Assembly (NCBI GenBank): GCA_049293015.1 | Contig: JBATSB010000114.1 | Location: forward strand, 1-64,000 | Length of the DNA: 64,000 bases | DNA from: UBA2330 sp049293015 | GTDB lineage: Bacteria; Bacteroidota; Ignavibacteria; Tepidaquicellales; Tepidaquicellaceae | Reading direction: 5' to 3' | In this document: positions 18,323 to 27,649 of the stretch, piece by piece | How the letters are laid out: the number at the start of each line of letters is the position of its first letter | Position numbering within the stretch: the first letter of the stretch is position 1 | The notes under the pieces: model-generated | What the model saw: the letters and a program-made list of their open reading frames with translations, nothing else | Databases searched by the model: none | Told to the model about the DNA's origin: nothing | Translations under genes and position numbers: made by a program

Positions 18323-19597
18323 CTATATTATATCAAATCCTGTATACTCTTTTAATACTTCAGGAATTTCAATATTACCTTCCTTAGTTTGATTCGCCTC
18401 AAGCAATGCTACCATAAGTCTCGATGTCGCAAGTCCTGAGCCGTTCAGAATGTGTACAAATTCAGTTTTCGTTTTATTATTCTCAAGCATTTTTTTATAT
18501 CTTACCTGTGCTCTTCTCGACTGAAAGTCTGTGCAGTTACTGACTGAAGAAGTTTCAAGCCATTTGTCTTCAGCATATGACCAGACCTCTATGTCATAAC
18601 ATTTCGTCGCTGCAAATCCAATGTCAGCAGTGCACAATTCTATAATCCTGTAATGCAGACCAAGCTTGTCGAGAATTCCCGTTGCATGAGAAAGCATTTT
18701 TTCCACTTCATCATATGAATCTTCGGGTTTGCAAAATGTGATAAGCTCTACTTTATTAAACTGATGAACACGCAAAAATCCTTTTGTATCTTTGCCGTAA
18801 CTTCCCGCTTCACGTCTGAAACAGTTAGTGAATCCGCAGTATTTAATTGGCAGATCTTCGCTTTTTAAAATTTCATCTCTGTGAATATTCAGTATTGAAA
18901 CTTCAGCAGTCGGTATTGCAAACATATCATCTTTTTCCATATAGTACATATCATCTTCAAATTTCGGAACCTTTTCAGCAGCTTCCATAGATTCACGAGT
19001 GACGAGTACAGGCGTCATGACTTCTTTGTAGCCGTTCTTCCCCTGTTCGTCGAGCATGAAATTTATCAGCGCGCGTTCAAGTCTTGCGCCTTTTCCTTTG
19101 TATAATGCAAAGCCACTGCCGGAAATTTTTGTACCTCTTTCAAAATCAAGTATGTCATGATCTTTACCAAGCTGAACGTGATCTTTCACTTCAAAATCAA
19201 ATGACTTCTTTTCACCCGAAACTTTAATTTCAACGTTATCTTTTTCCGACTTACCGTGCGGTACATTGTCGTGTGGAAGATTCGGAATATACCTCATAAG
19301 ATTGTCAATGTCGGCATCGTATTTCTTTAGCTCTTCATCCAATGTCTTAATATTTTCAGATACTTTCTTCATCTCAGAAATTTTCTCATCGGTATTTTCT
19401 TTATTTCTTTTCATCAAAGCAATTTCATCTGTAGCTTTATTTCTTTCCTCTTTGAGAGTTTCAGTTTTATGGATCAGCTCCAGTCGGCTTTTATCCAACT
19501 CAAAAATTTTCTCAATAACAGCAGGATCTTCATTCCGAAGATCTAATTTATTTTTTACATCATCAGGATTTTCCCTGATCATTTTTATGTCTAACAT
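18323..19597 (-). CDS. serS: Serine-tRNA ligase
   Basis: A 424-residue class II synthetase. Residues 1-105 form the antiparallel coiled-coil arm that grips the long variable arm of tRNA-Ser; the catalytic core follows with motif 2 F-R-R-E-A-G-S-Y-G-K-D-T-K-G-F-L-R-V-H-Q-F and motif 3 G-S-G-L-A-T-S-R. Full length, cytoplasmic. It is 36 bp downstream of the RmlD-like gene on the same strand, so it may be last in an operon starting with the aldo/keto reductase. Confidence 0.96.
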   Translation of the reverse strand: MLDIKMIRENPDDVKNKLDLRNEDPAVIEKIFELDKSRLELIHKTETLKEERNKATDEIALMKRNKENTDEKISEMKKVSENIKTLDEELKKYDADIDNLMRYIPNLPHDNVPHGKSEKDNVEIKVSGEKKSFDFEVKDHVQLGKDHDILDFERGTKISGSGFALYKGKGARLERALINFMLDEQGKNGYKEVMTPVLVTRESMEAAEKVPKFEDDMYYMEKDDMFAIPTAEVSILNIHRDEILKSEDLPIKYCGFTNCFRREAGSYGKDTKGFLRVHQFNKVELITFCKPEDSYDEVEKMLSHATGILDKLGLHYRIIELCTADIGFAATKCYDIEVWSYAEDKWLETSSVSNCTDFQSRRAQVRYKKMLENNKTKTEFVHILNGSGLATSRLMVALLEANQTKEGNIEIPEVLKEYTGFDII

Positions 19598-19633
19598 ATA
19601 AATTTAAATTTTTTATTTAAGTTAATACCCGGA

Positions 19634-20527
19634 TTAATATCCCAGCTGAACCTTCAGCAGCCTTAGACCTTCAAGAGAATCCATTGGATTGAATCCAAGT
19701 TCTGACTGTGCTTTGAGAATGATCAATCCTGAATTCAAAGGTCTTGGCGCAGGCTGTTTCAGACTTTCAGTTGTGATTGGATTTACAAGTGCCGGATTAT
19801 ATTTGAAAACCTCACAAAGCTTTAAAGCAAAATCATATCTTGAAAGTATGTCCGGTCCGGAAATATTGTAAATACCGGTAACATCTTTCTCAGCAATCTT
19901 CATAGCTCCGTATGCAAGGTCATCTATCATTGTCATGTTACTAATTTGATCTGTAACTATATTCACCGGTCTGTTATTTCTCAATTCTTCGATCATCCAT
20001 AATGCAAAATTCGGTTTTACTTTATTGCCAATTCCATAAAGTACAAGCGTCCTTATAATCGCAAAATTAATGTCACTGGTGATCAGAGCATTTTCGCTGG
20101 CAAGTTTTTCCCTTCCATAAAATGAGACAGGGTTTGGCTTTGAGACTTCTGTATATGGACCGTTCTTACCATCAAAGACATAGTCAGTCGAAAAATGAAT
20201 TATCTTAGCATCATATTTCTTTGCGGCAATGATCAGATTTTTAACGCCATCTACGTTGATCTTCCATGACAATTCTCTTTCAGTTTCACATTTATCTACA
20301 TTGGTAAAAGCAGCACAGTTAATTATTATATCAGGCTCATAATATCCGATGAGTTTTTTTACATCTTCTTTAGAAGTAATATCAAGTTCACAATAAGTAT
20401 GATTGTAATCCAAATAGGAATTTTCTTCAACAGAGGAAAGGATAAGTTCATGATCTGTCTCCCTTGTGAAAACTGTAGTCACTGCCTGCCCGAGTAAACC
20501 GTTTGATCCTGTTATGAAAATTTTCAT
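19634..20527 (-). CDS. RmlD-like dTDP-4-dehydrorhamnose reductase family protein
   Basis: A 297-residue extended-SDR protein: G-S-N-G-L-L-G-Q nucleotide motif (7-14), N-C-A-A-F-T-N-V-D-K-C-E, S-T-D-Y-V-F-D-G, and the catalytic Y-G-R-E-K pair. Characterised RmlD makes dTDP-L-rhamnose, and a methionine-adenosyltransferase regulatory subunit shares the fold. None of rmlA, B or C is nearby, so the substrate is unsure. It lies between the PfkB kinase and serS. Confidence 0.78.
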   Translation of the reverse strand: MKIFITGSNGLLGQAVTTVFTRETDHELILSSVEENSYLDYNHTYCELDITSKEDVKKLIGYYEPDIIINCAAFTNVDKCETERELSWKINVDGVKNLIIAAKKYDAKIIHFSTDYVFDGKNGPYTEVSKPNPVSFYGREKLASENALITSDINFAIIRTLVLYGIGNKVKPNFALWMIEELRNNRPVNIVTDQISNMTMIDDLAYGAMKIAEKDVTGIYNISGPDILSRYDFALKLCEVFKYNPALVNPITTESLKQPAPRPLNSGLIILKAQSELGFNPMDSLEGLRLLKVQLGY

Positions 20528-20582
20528 CTGGTATTTATAAATATTTTTTCAGTTAGAATTTTTAATGATCTCAAAAATAAAT

Positions 20583-21518
20583 TTACTTAAGTTCTTTAAG
20601 TTCTGAGATCCCTTCGAGTGAGGAACTGTAGGAGGCAAGTCTGTTTGCAAAGTGTATGCTTTTGTCAAAGTTTCCATTCTTTGAATAGTCAAGTGTGAAT
20701 GCAGAAGCAAAGACATCTCCGCATCCGGTAGAGTCTTTGAAATTCGGATTTTCAATGGCACCGATCTCCAGATGATCCAGATCTCTGAATTTTTCCGTAC
20801 CGTATTCTTTTACTTTTTTTGTAAATCCTGTAACACCATCAACGCCTCTTGTAACTATCAGACCTTTGACTTCATGGATATTATTAAAAAGTATCTCTTC
20901 TGCTATTTTATATTCAGTCAGTTTTTCTCTGCTGAGTACTTTAATTTCAAACTGATTCATCTGCACTGTATCAGTATTTGTACACCACTCATACCAATTA
21001 TCGACCGGTATATGATTTCTGCTGCCGTCTTCTTTTGTTTCCATCACAATATTATGAATATCAATATGCATAAAGCCCTTAAAATTTTTCCTGATATTTT
21101 TTAAGGTATCAATTGTAATATCAACCCCTGAGATCATATTGATAAGTACAGCGTCAGCCATACTCAGAAGACTTTCCACATCATTGTAATTAACTGTATA
21201 TGTCGGCTCAGTTGATTTTTCAAAACGCGCGCTTTTGTCAGAGTTATAAAGATTGTAGTATAAATTTACTTTTCTTGTAGGATGTTTTAATTTATTTAAA
21301 CCATAAGTCTTAATGTTTGGATATTCACTTAAAATTTTTGTGATGTTTTCAAATTCATCTTCACCAATATTCATTACAGGAATGATATTATCTGTCTTAT
21401 CAGCAAGCACTGCCATACTGATCACAGAATACAAAATTCCGCCATAGCTGTGAATAGTATCACCGCCTGCTTTATGAATAACATCTACACAAGGTTCGCC
21501 GATTATCAGATAATTCAT
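20583..21518 (-). CDS. PfkB family carbohydrate/nucleoside kinase
   Basis: A 311-residue ribokinase-fold protein. The PfkB signature D-S-T-G-C-G-D-V-F-A-S-A-F near residue 265 has the anion-hole G-C-G-D with catalytic aspartate. The N-terminal G-G pair is reduced to S-Y-G-G-I-L-Y-S. It phosphorylates a sugar or nucleoside; the substrate cannot be read from sequence. Its start lies 2 nt after the stop of the aldo/keto reductase, so the two are tightly coupled and may share a carbohydrate pathway. Confidence 0.8.
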   Translation of the reverse strand: MNYLIIGEPCVDVIHKAGGDTIHSYGGILYSVISMAVLADKTDNIIPVMNIGEDEFENITKILSEYPNIKTYGLNKLKHPTRKVNLYYNLYNSDKSARFEKSTEPTYTVNYNDVESLLSMADAVLINMISGVDITIDTLKNIRKNFKGFMHIDIHNIVMETKEDGSRNHIPVDNWYEWCTNTDTVQMNQFEIKVLSREKLTEYKIAEEILFNNIHEVKGLIVTRGVDGVTGFTKKVKEYGTEKFRDLDHLEIGAIENPNFKDSTGCGDVFASAFTLDYSKNGNFDKSIHFANRLASYSSSLEGISELKELK

Positions 21519-21519
21519 T

Positions 21520-22470
21520 TTAAAGTTTAAATATTTCGTCTAGTTTTTTAATCACATCAGCCGGAACTTCAAGTTCTGCAGAATTGATGTTTTCTTTAAG
21601 TTGATTCATTTTTGTAGCTGAAGTTATAGTACTTGAAATTATTTCTTTTCTCAGACACCATGCAAGTGAAAGACATGAAGCTGTAGTGTTTAATTGTTTT
21701 GCGATCTCAATAAGCTTTTCCACTTTCTTAAGGTTTTCATCACTTGCAATCTTTTTTACAAATACATTATATCTTTCATTTCCGAGTCTTGTATCTTTAC
21801 CTGCTTTTTTATTATTATATTTTCCTGTGAGAACTCCCTGTCCGAGTGGTGACCAGACTACCTGTCCGATTCCATTCTTTGTACAATAATCCATGACGCC
21901 GTTTGTTTCAATGTCTCTGTATAGTAAACTATACTGAGGCTGATTGCTTACTGGTTTATGCAAATTGAATTTTGCACAGACATTTAAAGCTTCAGCAATA
22001 TTGCTTTTTGACCATTCGCTTACTCCCCAGTAAAGGATCTTTCCCTGTTCGATAAGGGAGTTAAAAGCTCTGCATGTTTCTTCCACAGGAGTTTCCTCAT
22101 CATATCTGTGACACTGGTAAAGGTCTATATAATCTGTTTTCAGATTTATAAGTGATTCATGAACAGATTCAAAAATATGTTTTCTAGATAATCCTTTGTC
22201 ATTAATATTCGGAGTCATCGGCCAGAAGCATTTTGACGCGATGAAAAGGTCTCTTCTTTTGAAATCTTTTAAAGCATTTCCAAGAAATTTTTCAGACTCA
22301 CCAAGTGAATACACATCAGCAGTATCGAAAAAATTTATGCCATTGTCAAAAGCAGATTTGATAAGAGCTGTACCGGTCTTTTTATCGACTGTCCCTCCTA
22401 TCGTCAGCCAGCTTCCAAATCCTATTACGCTAACCTTACTTCCGCAATTTCCTAATCTTCTGTATTTCAA
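21520..22470 (-). CDS. Aldo/keto reductase
   Basis: A 316-residue TIM-barrel NADPH oxidoreductase. Catalytic residues are visible: D in F-F-D-T-A-D-V-Y with tyrosine five residues later, K in I-A-S-K-C, and H in Y-Q-C-H-R. The C-terminal cofactor region has S-L-A-W-C-L and a T-S-A-T-K-M-N-Q-L segment. It belongs to the subfamily that includes YghZ and potassium-channel beta-like proteins. It is first gene of the minus-strand run to serS. Physiological substrate unknown. Confidence 0.88.
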   Translation of the reverse strand: MKYRRLGNCGSKVSVIGFGSWLTIGGTVDKKTGTALIKSAFDNGINFFDTADVYSLGESEKFLGNALKDFKRRDLFIASKCFWPMTPNINDKGLSRKHIFESVHESLINLKTDYIDLYQCHRYDEETPVEETCRAFNSLIEQGKILYWGVSEWSKSNIAEALNVCAKFNLHKPVSNQPQYSLLYRDIETNGVMDYCTKNGIGQVVWSPLGQGVLTGKYNNKKAGKDTRLGNERYNVFVKKIASDENLKKVEKLIEIAKQLNTTASCLSLAWCLRKEIISSTITSATKMNQLKENINSAELEVPADVIKKLDEIFKL

Positions 22471-22549
22471 ATATAATATAATTTATTTTAAATCAAATAA
22501 TTTTTTTCGGACAGAAAATTTATTTAAAAGAAAACTGTCTTAAGTTTAA

Positions 22550-23416
22550 TTATTTGAAAGCATTAACTAACTGAGTTCGATAAAACTTCTTTGCTGCAGG
22601 TCCTCCAAAATTTACAGTAATTGAGCCCTGATGACTTATTCCCAGATCCTGATGATTGTTAATAGCATAATCTAATTGAAACAAACCGTAACTCAGTCCG
22701 AGACCTGCTGTAAAAGAAACCGGTTCTGTGCGAATACCCGATCTGATTTCTGCCTGTTCAAACACAGCATATTCAAAACCAGATCTGAATGACAATGGAT
22801 ATCTTACATCTTTTTCTGCTTCGATTACAAACAACAGATCTTCTTTTGGCTGAAAGGTCAAGCCGGTATTATAGACTTGTGGAATTTTTTCTTTAGAAAT
22901 TCCAATTGTTGAACCTGTCATATTTTTTGCTGCAAATCCCCACCTCATAAAATCAGTTATATAAGCAAGAGCTCCGATATCCAATCCGAATGAAGATGCA
23001 GATCCGTAATTTTGAATACTGAGATTATAATAATTTATGCTGAATCCGAGAAATACTTTTTCATGAATTACATTTCCATAAGATAACAACAGATTAAATT
23101 CTCTGTAGAGATCAAATCCAAATGACTTTATTCCGGTACCAAGAGTCCCGAAATTCATAGGCTCTGCATAACTAAAAGAAGTCTGAGACAGACCACTTAT
23201 TCCAAAAATCGATGGAGTATAAAAAGCTGATATTTCCCTGAATTTTAGCTGACCCAACCCGGAAGGGTTGTAGAAAACTGCAATTGAATTATTAGAAAGA
23301 GAAGTATAAGCTCCGTTTAATCCAATTGCTCTTGCACCTGTATCTGTATTTTCAAACTGTGCCGAGGAACTTTTAATACATAACAATACTATAAACATCG
23401 TGACTGACTTAATCAT
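22550..23416 (-). CDS. PorV/PorQ-like outer-membrane beta-barrel protein
   Basis: A 288-residue protein with a signal peptide cleaved after about residue 19 (S-S-A-Q) and a mature part of alternating strands ending in an aromatic-containing strand, F-Y-R-T-Q-L-V-N-A-F-K. The N-terminal G-A-R-A-I-G-L-N-G-A-Y-T-S-L and F-Y-N-P-S-G-L-G segments are hallmarks of the PorV/PorQ (UPF0164/FadL-related) barrels. PorV and PorQ belong to the type IX secretion attachment complex. It is divergent from the PorD-like gene. Which of PorV or PorQ it is cannot be told. Confidence 0.78.
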   Translation of the reverse strand: MIKSVTMFIVLLCIKSSSAQFENTDTGARAIGLNGAYTSLSNNSIAVFYNPSGLGQLKFREISAFYTPSIFGISGLSQTSFSYAEPMNFGTLGTGIKSFGFDLYREFNLLLSYGNVIHEKVFLGFSINYYNLSIQNYGSASSFGLDIGALAYITDFMRWGFAAKNMTGSTIGISKEKIPQVYNTGLTFQPKEDLLFVIEAEKDVRYPLSFRSGFEYAVFEQAEIRSGIRTEPVSFTAGLGLSYGLFQLDYAINNHQDLGISHQGSITVNFGGPAAKKFYRTQLVNAFK

Positions 23417-23507
23417 CGTTTTCCTTTAATAATTAATAAAAGTGAATTGATTATTTGATTAGGAACATCAAATTTATCAGAAATAATTTAATCGAAAGAG
23501 AAAGAAA

Positions 23508-24431
23508 ATGCAAAGACAAATTAAATGGTTTTTTATTATCATTATATTTTCATTTATACTAACAGGAATAGCAAATTCACAGGATAAGGATTTCCAGTCG
23601 GAAGTAATTGTTACTTATGATTTGCTTGCCCCTGAAATACAGCAAAAGCTTGTACAGTTCCAGCAAAAGGTACAGGATTATCTGAATAAGAATAAATATC
23701 ATGATGAAAAGATCGACCCAATAAGAGTTCAGTGGCAGTTTAATTTTACAGGTGTTAACACAATAAATTATAACTACCAGGCAAAATTATTTATAGCCAG
23801 CCAGAGATTAGTTTATAATCCATTTGATAGAAATGCTCAAAGATATACAACATCTTTCAGGTTTTTAGATGAGAGATGCGAATTTTTTTATAATGAATCT
23901 CTTCCTTTTGTAAAAAATGATCAGCGTTTTGATCCTCTTCTTAGTCTGCTTGATTATTATGCATACATTGTAGTTGGATATGATGAAGATTCATATAATC
24001 CCAAAGGCGGAAACAAATATTTTCAAAAAGCATTAGATATCTGTAATAAAGTATCAGTAAGTCTTAACGGTTGGAACGAAACAGGTGGAGGTTCTAAACC
24101 TTCTCGACTTCAACTTGTACAGGAATTATTAAGCGTACGTTTTGATCATTTCAGATTAGGATATTTTGAATATATGTATCTTGGTTTAGATTCACTAGCG
24201 ACCAACAAAAATAACGCATATGCAAATATTTTAAGTGCACTTGAGGTAATCAGCAATGTTAAGAAAAGAGAGGTGAGAGCTTTTAATGTTGACATCTTTT
24301 TTGACAGTAAGGCAACTGAGATTGCTGAAACATTCATCGATTACGGAGACAGAAATGTTTATGAGAAGCTTATGGAATATGACAGGTCTCATTTGACTAT
24401 TTATGAAGAAGCTAAAAAAAGAGCCCGGTGA
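23508..24431 (+). CDS. porD: DUF4835 / PorD-like type IX secretion-associated protein
   Basis: A 307-residue exported protein (hydrophobic segment about 7-25). The DUF4835 pattern is clear: Q-V-Q-D-Y-L-N-like region, Y-N-P-F-D-R near 90, D-Y-Y-A-Y-I-V-V-G-Y-D-E-D-S-Y, G-G-N-K-Y-F-Q-K-A, and L-G-Y-F-E-Y-M-Y-L-G-L-D-S-L, then F-F-D-S-K-A-T-E-I-A. PorD is needed for type IX secretion in relatives, but its mechanism is unknown. It is transcribed away from the PorV/PorQ-like gene with a 91-bp gap. Confidence 0.75.
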   Translation: MQRQIKWFFIIIIFSFILTGIANSQDKDFQSEVIVTYDLLAPEIQQKLVQFQQKVQDYLNKNKYHDEKIDPIRVQWQFNFTGVNTINYNYQAKLFIASQRLVYNPFDRNAQRYTTSFRFLDERCEFFYNESLPFVKNDQRFDPLLSLLDYYAYIVVGYDEDSYNPKGGNKYFQKALDICNKVSVSLNGWNETGGGSKPSRLQLVQELLSVRFDHFRLGYFEYMYLGLDSLATNKNNAYANILSALEVISNVKKREVRAFNVDIFFDSKATEIAETFIDYGDRNVYEKLMEYDRSHLTIYEEAKKRAR

Positions 24432-24842
24432 GGTAATAACATTAAATAGAACAAATAAATATCAGTTTCTTAAATAAATCCGAATTTTTTATTAGAAAAT
24501 CTAATGCTTTTTCCCAATCTCCTTGATTTGGGAATGCAATTGTTTGAAAATCTCTTGTTTTGCAAAATCCAAATACAAGAATATTATTATTAAAATGATA
24601 AAATCATTTTTTTAATATTTAGACTCATTACACTACCAGTATCATCTTTATCTTACTTATTTATTTTTCTAATGATTATCACTGGGAAACTCTCAAGATA
24701 AAAATTCTGAGATAAATTAACTTAAATTTTTTTTGAAAGATATTATGCTCTAAGCTCAAATAATACTTTTAATTTAATAAATTTCATGTTTGTAATTATT
24801 TAGGTATTTTATCAATATTTTATAAATAAAACAGAGGGAAAA
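24432..24842. other. Intergenic region with a TTCCCAA...TTGGGAA hairpin
   Basis: About 410 bp without a gene. Apart from AT-rich sequence it has the inverted repeat TTCCCAATCTCCTTGATTTGGGAA (24511-24534 as two arms and loop) followed by a decayed TTGAAAATCTC tail. A better-preserved relative lies at 58084-58136. No clear promoter for the OmpA-family gene was found. Confidence 0.55.
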
Positions 24843-26279
24843 ATGAGAAAACTCTTACTATTTTTTATTGCATTGTCGTTGATTATTTCAACAAGTGCAA
24901 ATGCTCAATTTAAAAATTACAATGTAAAAGGCGGTATTCAGTACAGCCCAACCTTACCTTTTTCTGAATACGGATCTGCATATTCATATACAGCAAGAGC
25001 TTATCTGGCATTTGAATTGTCTCAATTACTCGCAATTGAGTTAGGTGCTGGATTCGGTCAGTATAAAACCAACGATGATTTTAACACTCCTGATGCAGGA
25101 GCAACAGTCAGTAGTGAAAATTACACAGAATCAAACGTTGTTCCGATAGATGTAAGACTCAGAATTTCACCAATTCCATCAAAGAACTGGAATCCATATA
25201 TGTATTTAGGAGTCGGACTATTGAAATATTCTACAAAAGAACTTCCACAAGGATTCACTAACGTGCCTGATTACAATTCATTTGCTAATGGATGGACTTC
25301 TATAATTCCAATTGGAATAGGTACTGAAGTCAGAATGTCCAACAATGTTATGCTCGATATCAGCGGTGGTGCATATTATTCATTTTCAGATCAGTTAAAT
25401 AATTTTATACTTGGTAGCTGGGAAGACGGAGGTGCACAGGTTTCTTTGGGACTTACATTTGCAGGCGGTGACGATTGCGAAACTGATGTTGACAAAGACG
25501 GCCTTACAAAATGCCGTGAAGAACAGCTTGGAACCAATCCCAACATAGCAGATACTGATGGTGACGGATTAGGTGACGGTGAAGAGGTGAATACTTATAT
25601 GACCAACCCTCTGAATAAAGATACTGACGGTGATACTTTACAGGACGGTGCAGAAGTAAAGCAACACTTCACTGATCCTTTGAAAAAAGATACTGATGGA
25701 GATAAACTAATGGATAATGAAGAAATAAATACTTATTTAACTCTTCCGACTGACAGTGATACTGACGAAGATAATCTGATGGACGGTGACGAAGTTTTAA
25801 CTTATAAAACCAATCCTAAAATGTTTGATACAGATCTTGGAACCATCAATGACGGAGTTGAAGTAGGAAGAGGATCAGATCCTTTGAATCCTGCAGACGA
25901 TTTACCACCTCCTCCACCAGAAGAACCTATCAAAGTTGGACAGGTGATCACATTGGAAGGTATTAACTTTGCAACAAACAGTGCTCAGATTTCTTCTTTC
26001 GCAGAAGATGTATTAATGAGAGCTCTAGGATATATGAAGAATAATCCTGATCTTGATGTTGAAATTAGCGGTCATACAGACAATACAGGTGGCAGAGCTC
26101 ACAATATGGATCTTTCCCTTGACAGAGCTGAATCTGTAAAAGCCTGGTTTGTAGAAAACGGTATAGCAGCATCCAGAATCACAACAGTAGGTTATGGTCC
26201 GGATGAACCTATAGCATCCAATGATACTGAAGAAGGTAGATTCAAAAACAGAAGAATTGACTTCAAGAGAATAAAATAA
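24843..26279 (+). CDS. OmpA family protein with thrombospondin type 3 repeats
   Basis: A 478-residue outer-membrane protein. Signal peptide 1-21 (ending A-N-A-Q); residues 22-205 form a small beta barrel; residues about 210-335 hold thrombospondin type 3 calcium-binding repeats (D-x-D-x-D-G-L spaced about 25 residues, e.g. D-T-D-G-D-G-L-G-D-G-E-E); a proline-rich hinge P-P-P-P-E-E; and a C-terminal OmpA domain (about 360-478) with G-H-T-D-N-T-G and N-R-R-I-D-F that binds peptidoglycan. It probably ties the outer membrane to the wall. It is single, with its own terminator. Confidence 0.92.
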   Translation: MRKLLLFFIALSLIISTSANAQFKNYNVKGGIQYSPTLPFSEYGSAYSYTARAYLAFELSQLLAIELGAGFGQYKTNDDFNTPDAGATVSSENYTESNVVPIDVRLRISPIPSKNWNPYMYLGVGLLKYSTKELPQGFTNVPDYNSFANGWTSIIPIGIGTEVRMSNNVMLDISGGAYYSFSDQLNNFILGSWEDGGAQVSLGLTFAGGDDCETDVDKDGLTKCREEQLGTNPNIADTDGDGLGDGEEVNTYMTNPLNKDTDGDTLQDGAEVKQHFTDPLKKDTDGDKLMDNEEINTYLTLPTDSDTDEDNLMDGDEVLTYKTNPKMFDTDLGTINDGVEVGRGSDPLNPADDLPPPPPEEPIKVGQVITLEGINFATNSAQISSFAEDVLMRALGYMKNNPDLDVEISGHTDNTGGRAHNMDLSLDRAESVKAWFVENGIAASRITTVGYGPDEPIASNDTEEGRFKNRRIDFKRIK

Positions 26280-26298
26280 TACATTTTTATTTAATATT

Positions 26299-26337
26299 AA
26301 AAAGCTGTTTCTGCGAAAGTAGAAACAGCTTTTTTTT
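26299..26337 (+). terminator. Rho-independent terminator after the OmpA-family gene
   Basis: 14-bp arms AAAAAGCTGTTTCT and AGAAACAGCTTTTT (26299-26312 and 26321-26334), 8-nt loop, and a following T-run. Confidence 0.9.
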
Positions 26338-26716
26338 ATTTCAAATATTTTTTAGCTTACCGATATTTAATTTCAAGTAAGATTTTGGATAGCCCCAAAC
26401 TACAAACTGTTAAAACGGTTTGTATAACATTTCCCAAAGTCGAAATACATTCTATCTAAACATTACTCAAAAAAGTTTTATTGCTAAAAGATTTTATCCA
26501 TTCATAATATTCTAGATTCCGCTCCGCTACCATAAACCGTTAAAACGGTTTTCATAAATTTCCCAAAGTAGCTTTATAAGATATTCATCTTTGTAACAAC
26601 TCATCAATAAATCTTCCTATAGATTATGAATTGTAAAAAGCTAAAGATATTGTAAAAGTAAAATTACTTTTGAATATATTTTAAAATTTAGTGTCTATTT
26701 GAAAAAACAGAAAATA
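26338..26716. other. Intergenic region with two copies of an ~65-bp repeat
   Basis: No gene. Two related blocks at about 26391-26460 and 26516-26585 share a core of CC-ACCGTTAAAACGGTTT-type palindrome, followed by TTTCCCAAAGT and a similar tail. They sit between the terminator of the OmpA gene and the 3' end of the sirtuin gene. Confidence 0.6.
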
Positions 26717-27412
26717 TCAATCATTCATTAATTTGTCTGCAAGCTCCTTTGTTCCTGTAGTAGCTTTAGCTTTTATATGTTTAAGGTTTGAATAATTATA
26801 ATACAATTCAGGATCTGACGGATCTATTAAATATTTAAGAATATTCTCATCTGCAAACTGCAAAAGTCCGGCAGCGGGATACACAACTAATGAAGTACCA
26901 ATTACAATAAATATATCAGCCCTGAGAGCAACTTCAACAGCTTCATCCATCTTTGGTACCATTTCACCGAACCAAACTATGAACGGTCTTAACTGAGAAC
27001 CGAGTTCACATTTATCTCCTTCATTAATTTCATCGCCTTTAATGTCATATATCAATTCAGGATTAGTGGAACTTTGAGACTTTTTGAGTTCGCCATGTAA
27101 ATGTATAATATTTGCCGAGCCCGCTCTTTCATGAAGGTCATCTACATTTTGAGTTATAATTGTCACGTCATACTTTTCCTCGAGACGAACCAGTTCGGTA
27201 TGTGCAGCATTTGGAACGGCATTTCTAAGCTGTCTGCGTCTCTGATTATAAAATTCAAGCACCAGCTTAGGATCCCGTCTCCAGCCTTCAGGCGATGCAA
27301 CATCCATTACGTTATGACCTTCCCATAGTCCACCTGAATCTCTGAATGTAGAAAGACCGCTTTCTGCACTGATACCTGCGCCTGTTAATATGACAATTTT
27401 CTTTTTATTCAT
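26717..27412 (-). CDS. cobB: Sir2-family NAD-dependent protein deacylase (CobB type)
   Basis: A 231-residue sirtuin with G-A-G-I-S-A-E-S-G-L-S-T-F-R-D (NAD site), T-Q-N-V-D-D-L-H-E, the catalytic histidine in H-L-H-G-E, and R-P-F-I-V-W-F-G-E. The Y-x-x-R pair that marks class III (desuccinylating) sirtuins is present in F-Y-N-Q-R-R-R. The usual four zinc cysteines after the catalytic histidine are missing; only one cysteine lies there. This cysteine loss is, as I recall, common in Bacteroidota CobB, so the protein may well be active. Confidence 0.9.
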   Translation of the reverse strand: MNKKKIVILTGAGISAESGLSTFRDSGGLWEGHNVMDVASPEGWRRDPKLVLEFYNQRRRQLRNAVPNAAHTELVRLEEKYDVTIITQNVDDLHERAGSANIIHLHGELKKSQSSTNPELIYDIKGDEINEGDKCELGSQLRPFIVWFGEMVPKMDEAVEVALRADIFIVIGTSLVVYPAAGLLQFADENILKYLIDPSDPELYYNYSNLKHIKAKATTGTKELADKLMND

Positions 27413-27420
27413 AACTGCGC

Positions 27421-27466
27421 AATAGTTAATAGTTAATAGTTAATAGTTAATAGTTAATAGTTAATA
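27421..27466. repeat. Heptamer tandem repeat (AATAGTT)n
   Basis: Six perfect AATAGTT units plus a partial one, directly upstream of the sirtuin start. The same heptamer occurs at about 46625-46648, 51517-51545 and 59846-59875, always near gene ends or starts. Such arrays can change copy number by slippage. Confidence 0.85.
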
Positions 27467-27595
27467 ATCTTAAATTAAAATTTTTCAATTTATTATTGAC
27501 GAGTAATTTATATTTTCTTAACTCATTAATTTTAAGATTATGTATAGAAATATCGGAAATACACGCCTATGTATTCTATGTGTCTATGTGGTTAA

Positions 27596-27628
27596 AAACA
27601 AAAGGCGAAGTCAGACTCCGCCTTTTTT
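27596..27628 (-). terminator. Terminator of the respiratory locus
   Basis: Inverted repeat AAAAGGCG / CGCCTTTT (27600-27607 and 27619-27626), with an inner AGTC/GACT pair. It lies about 24 bp past the stop of the last minus-strand gene of the locus, and read on the minus strand it is followed by a U-rich stretch. Confidence 0.75.
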
Positions 27629-27649
27629 AAAATTTTACACATTACTTTG

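Noticed and set aside
20583..22470. Sugar-utilisation cluster of kinase and aldo/keto reductase
   Set aside because: The two genes are coupled, but no transporter, regulator or isomerase lies near, so a pathway was not assigned.
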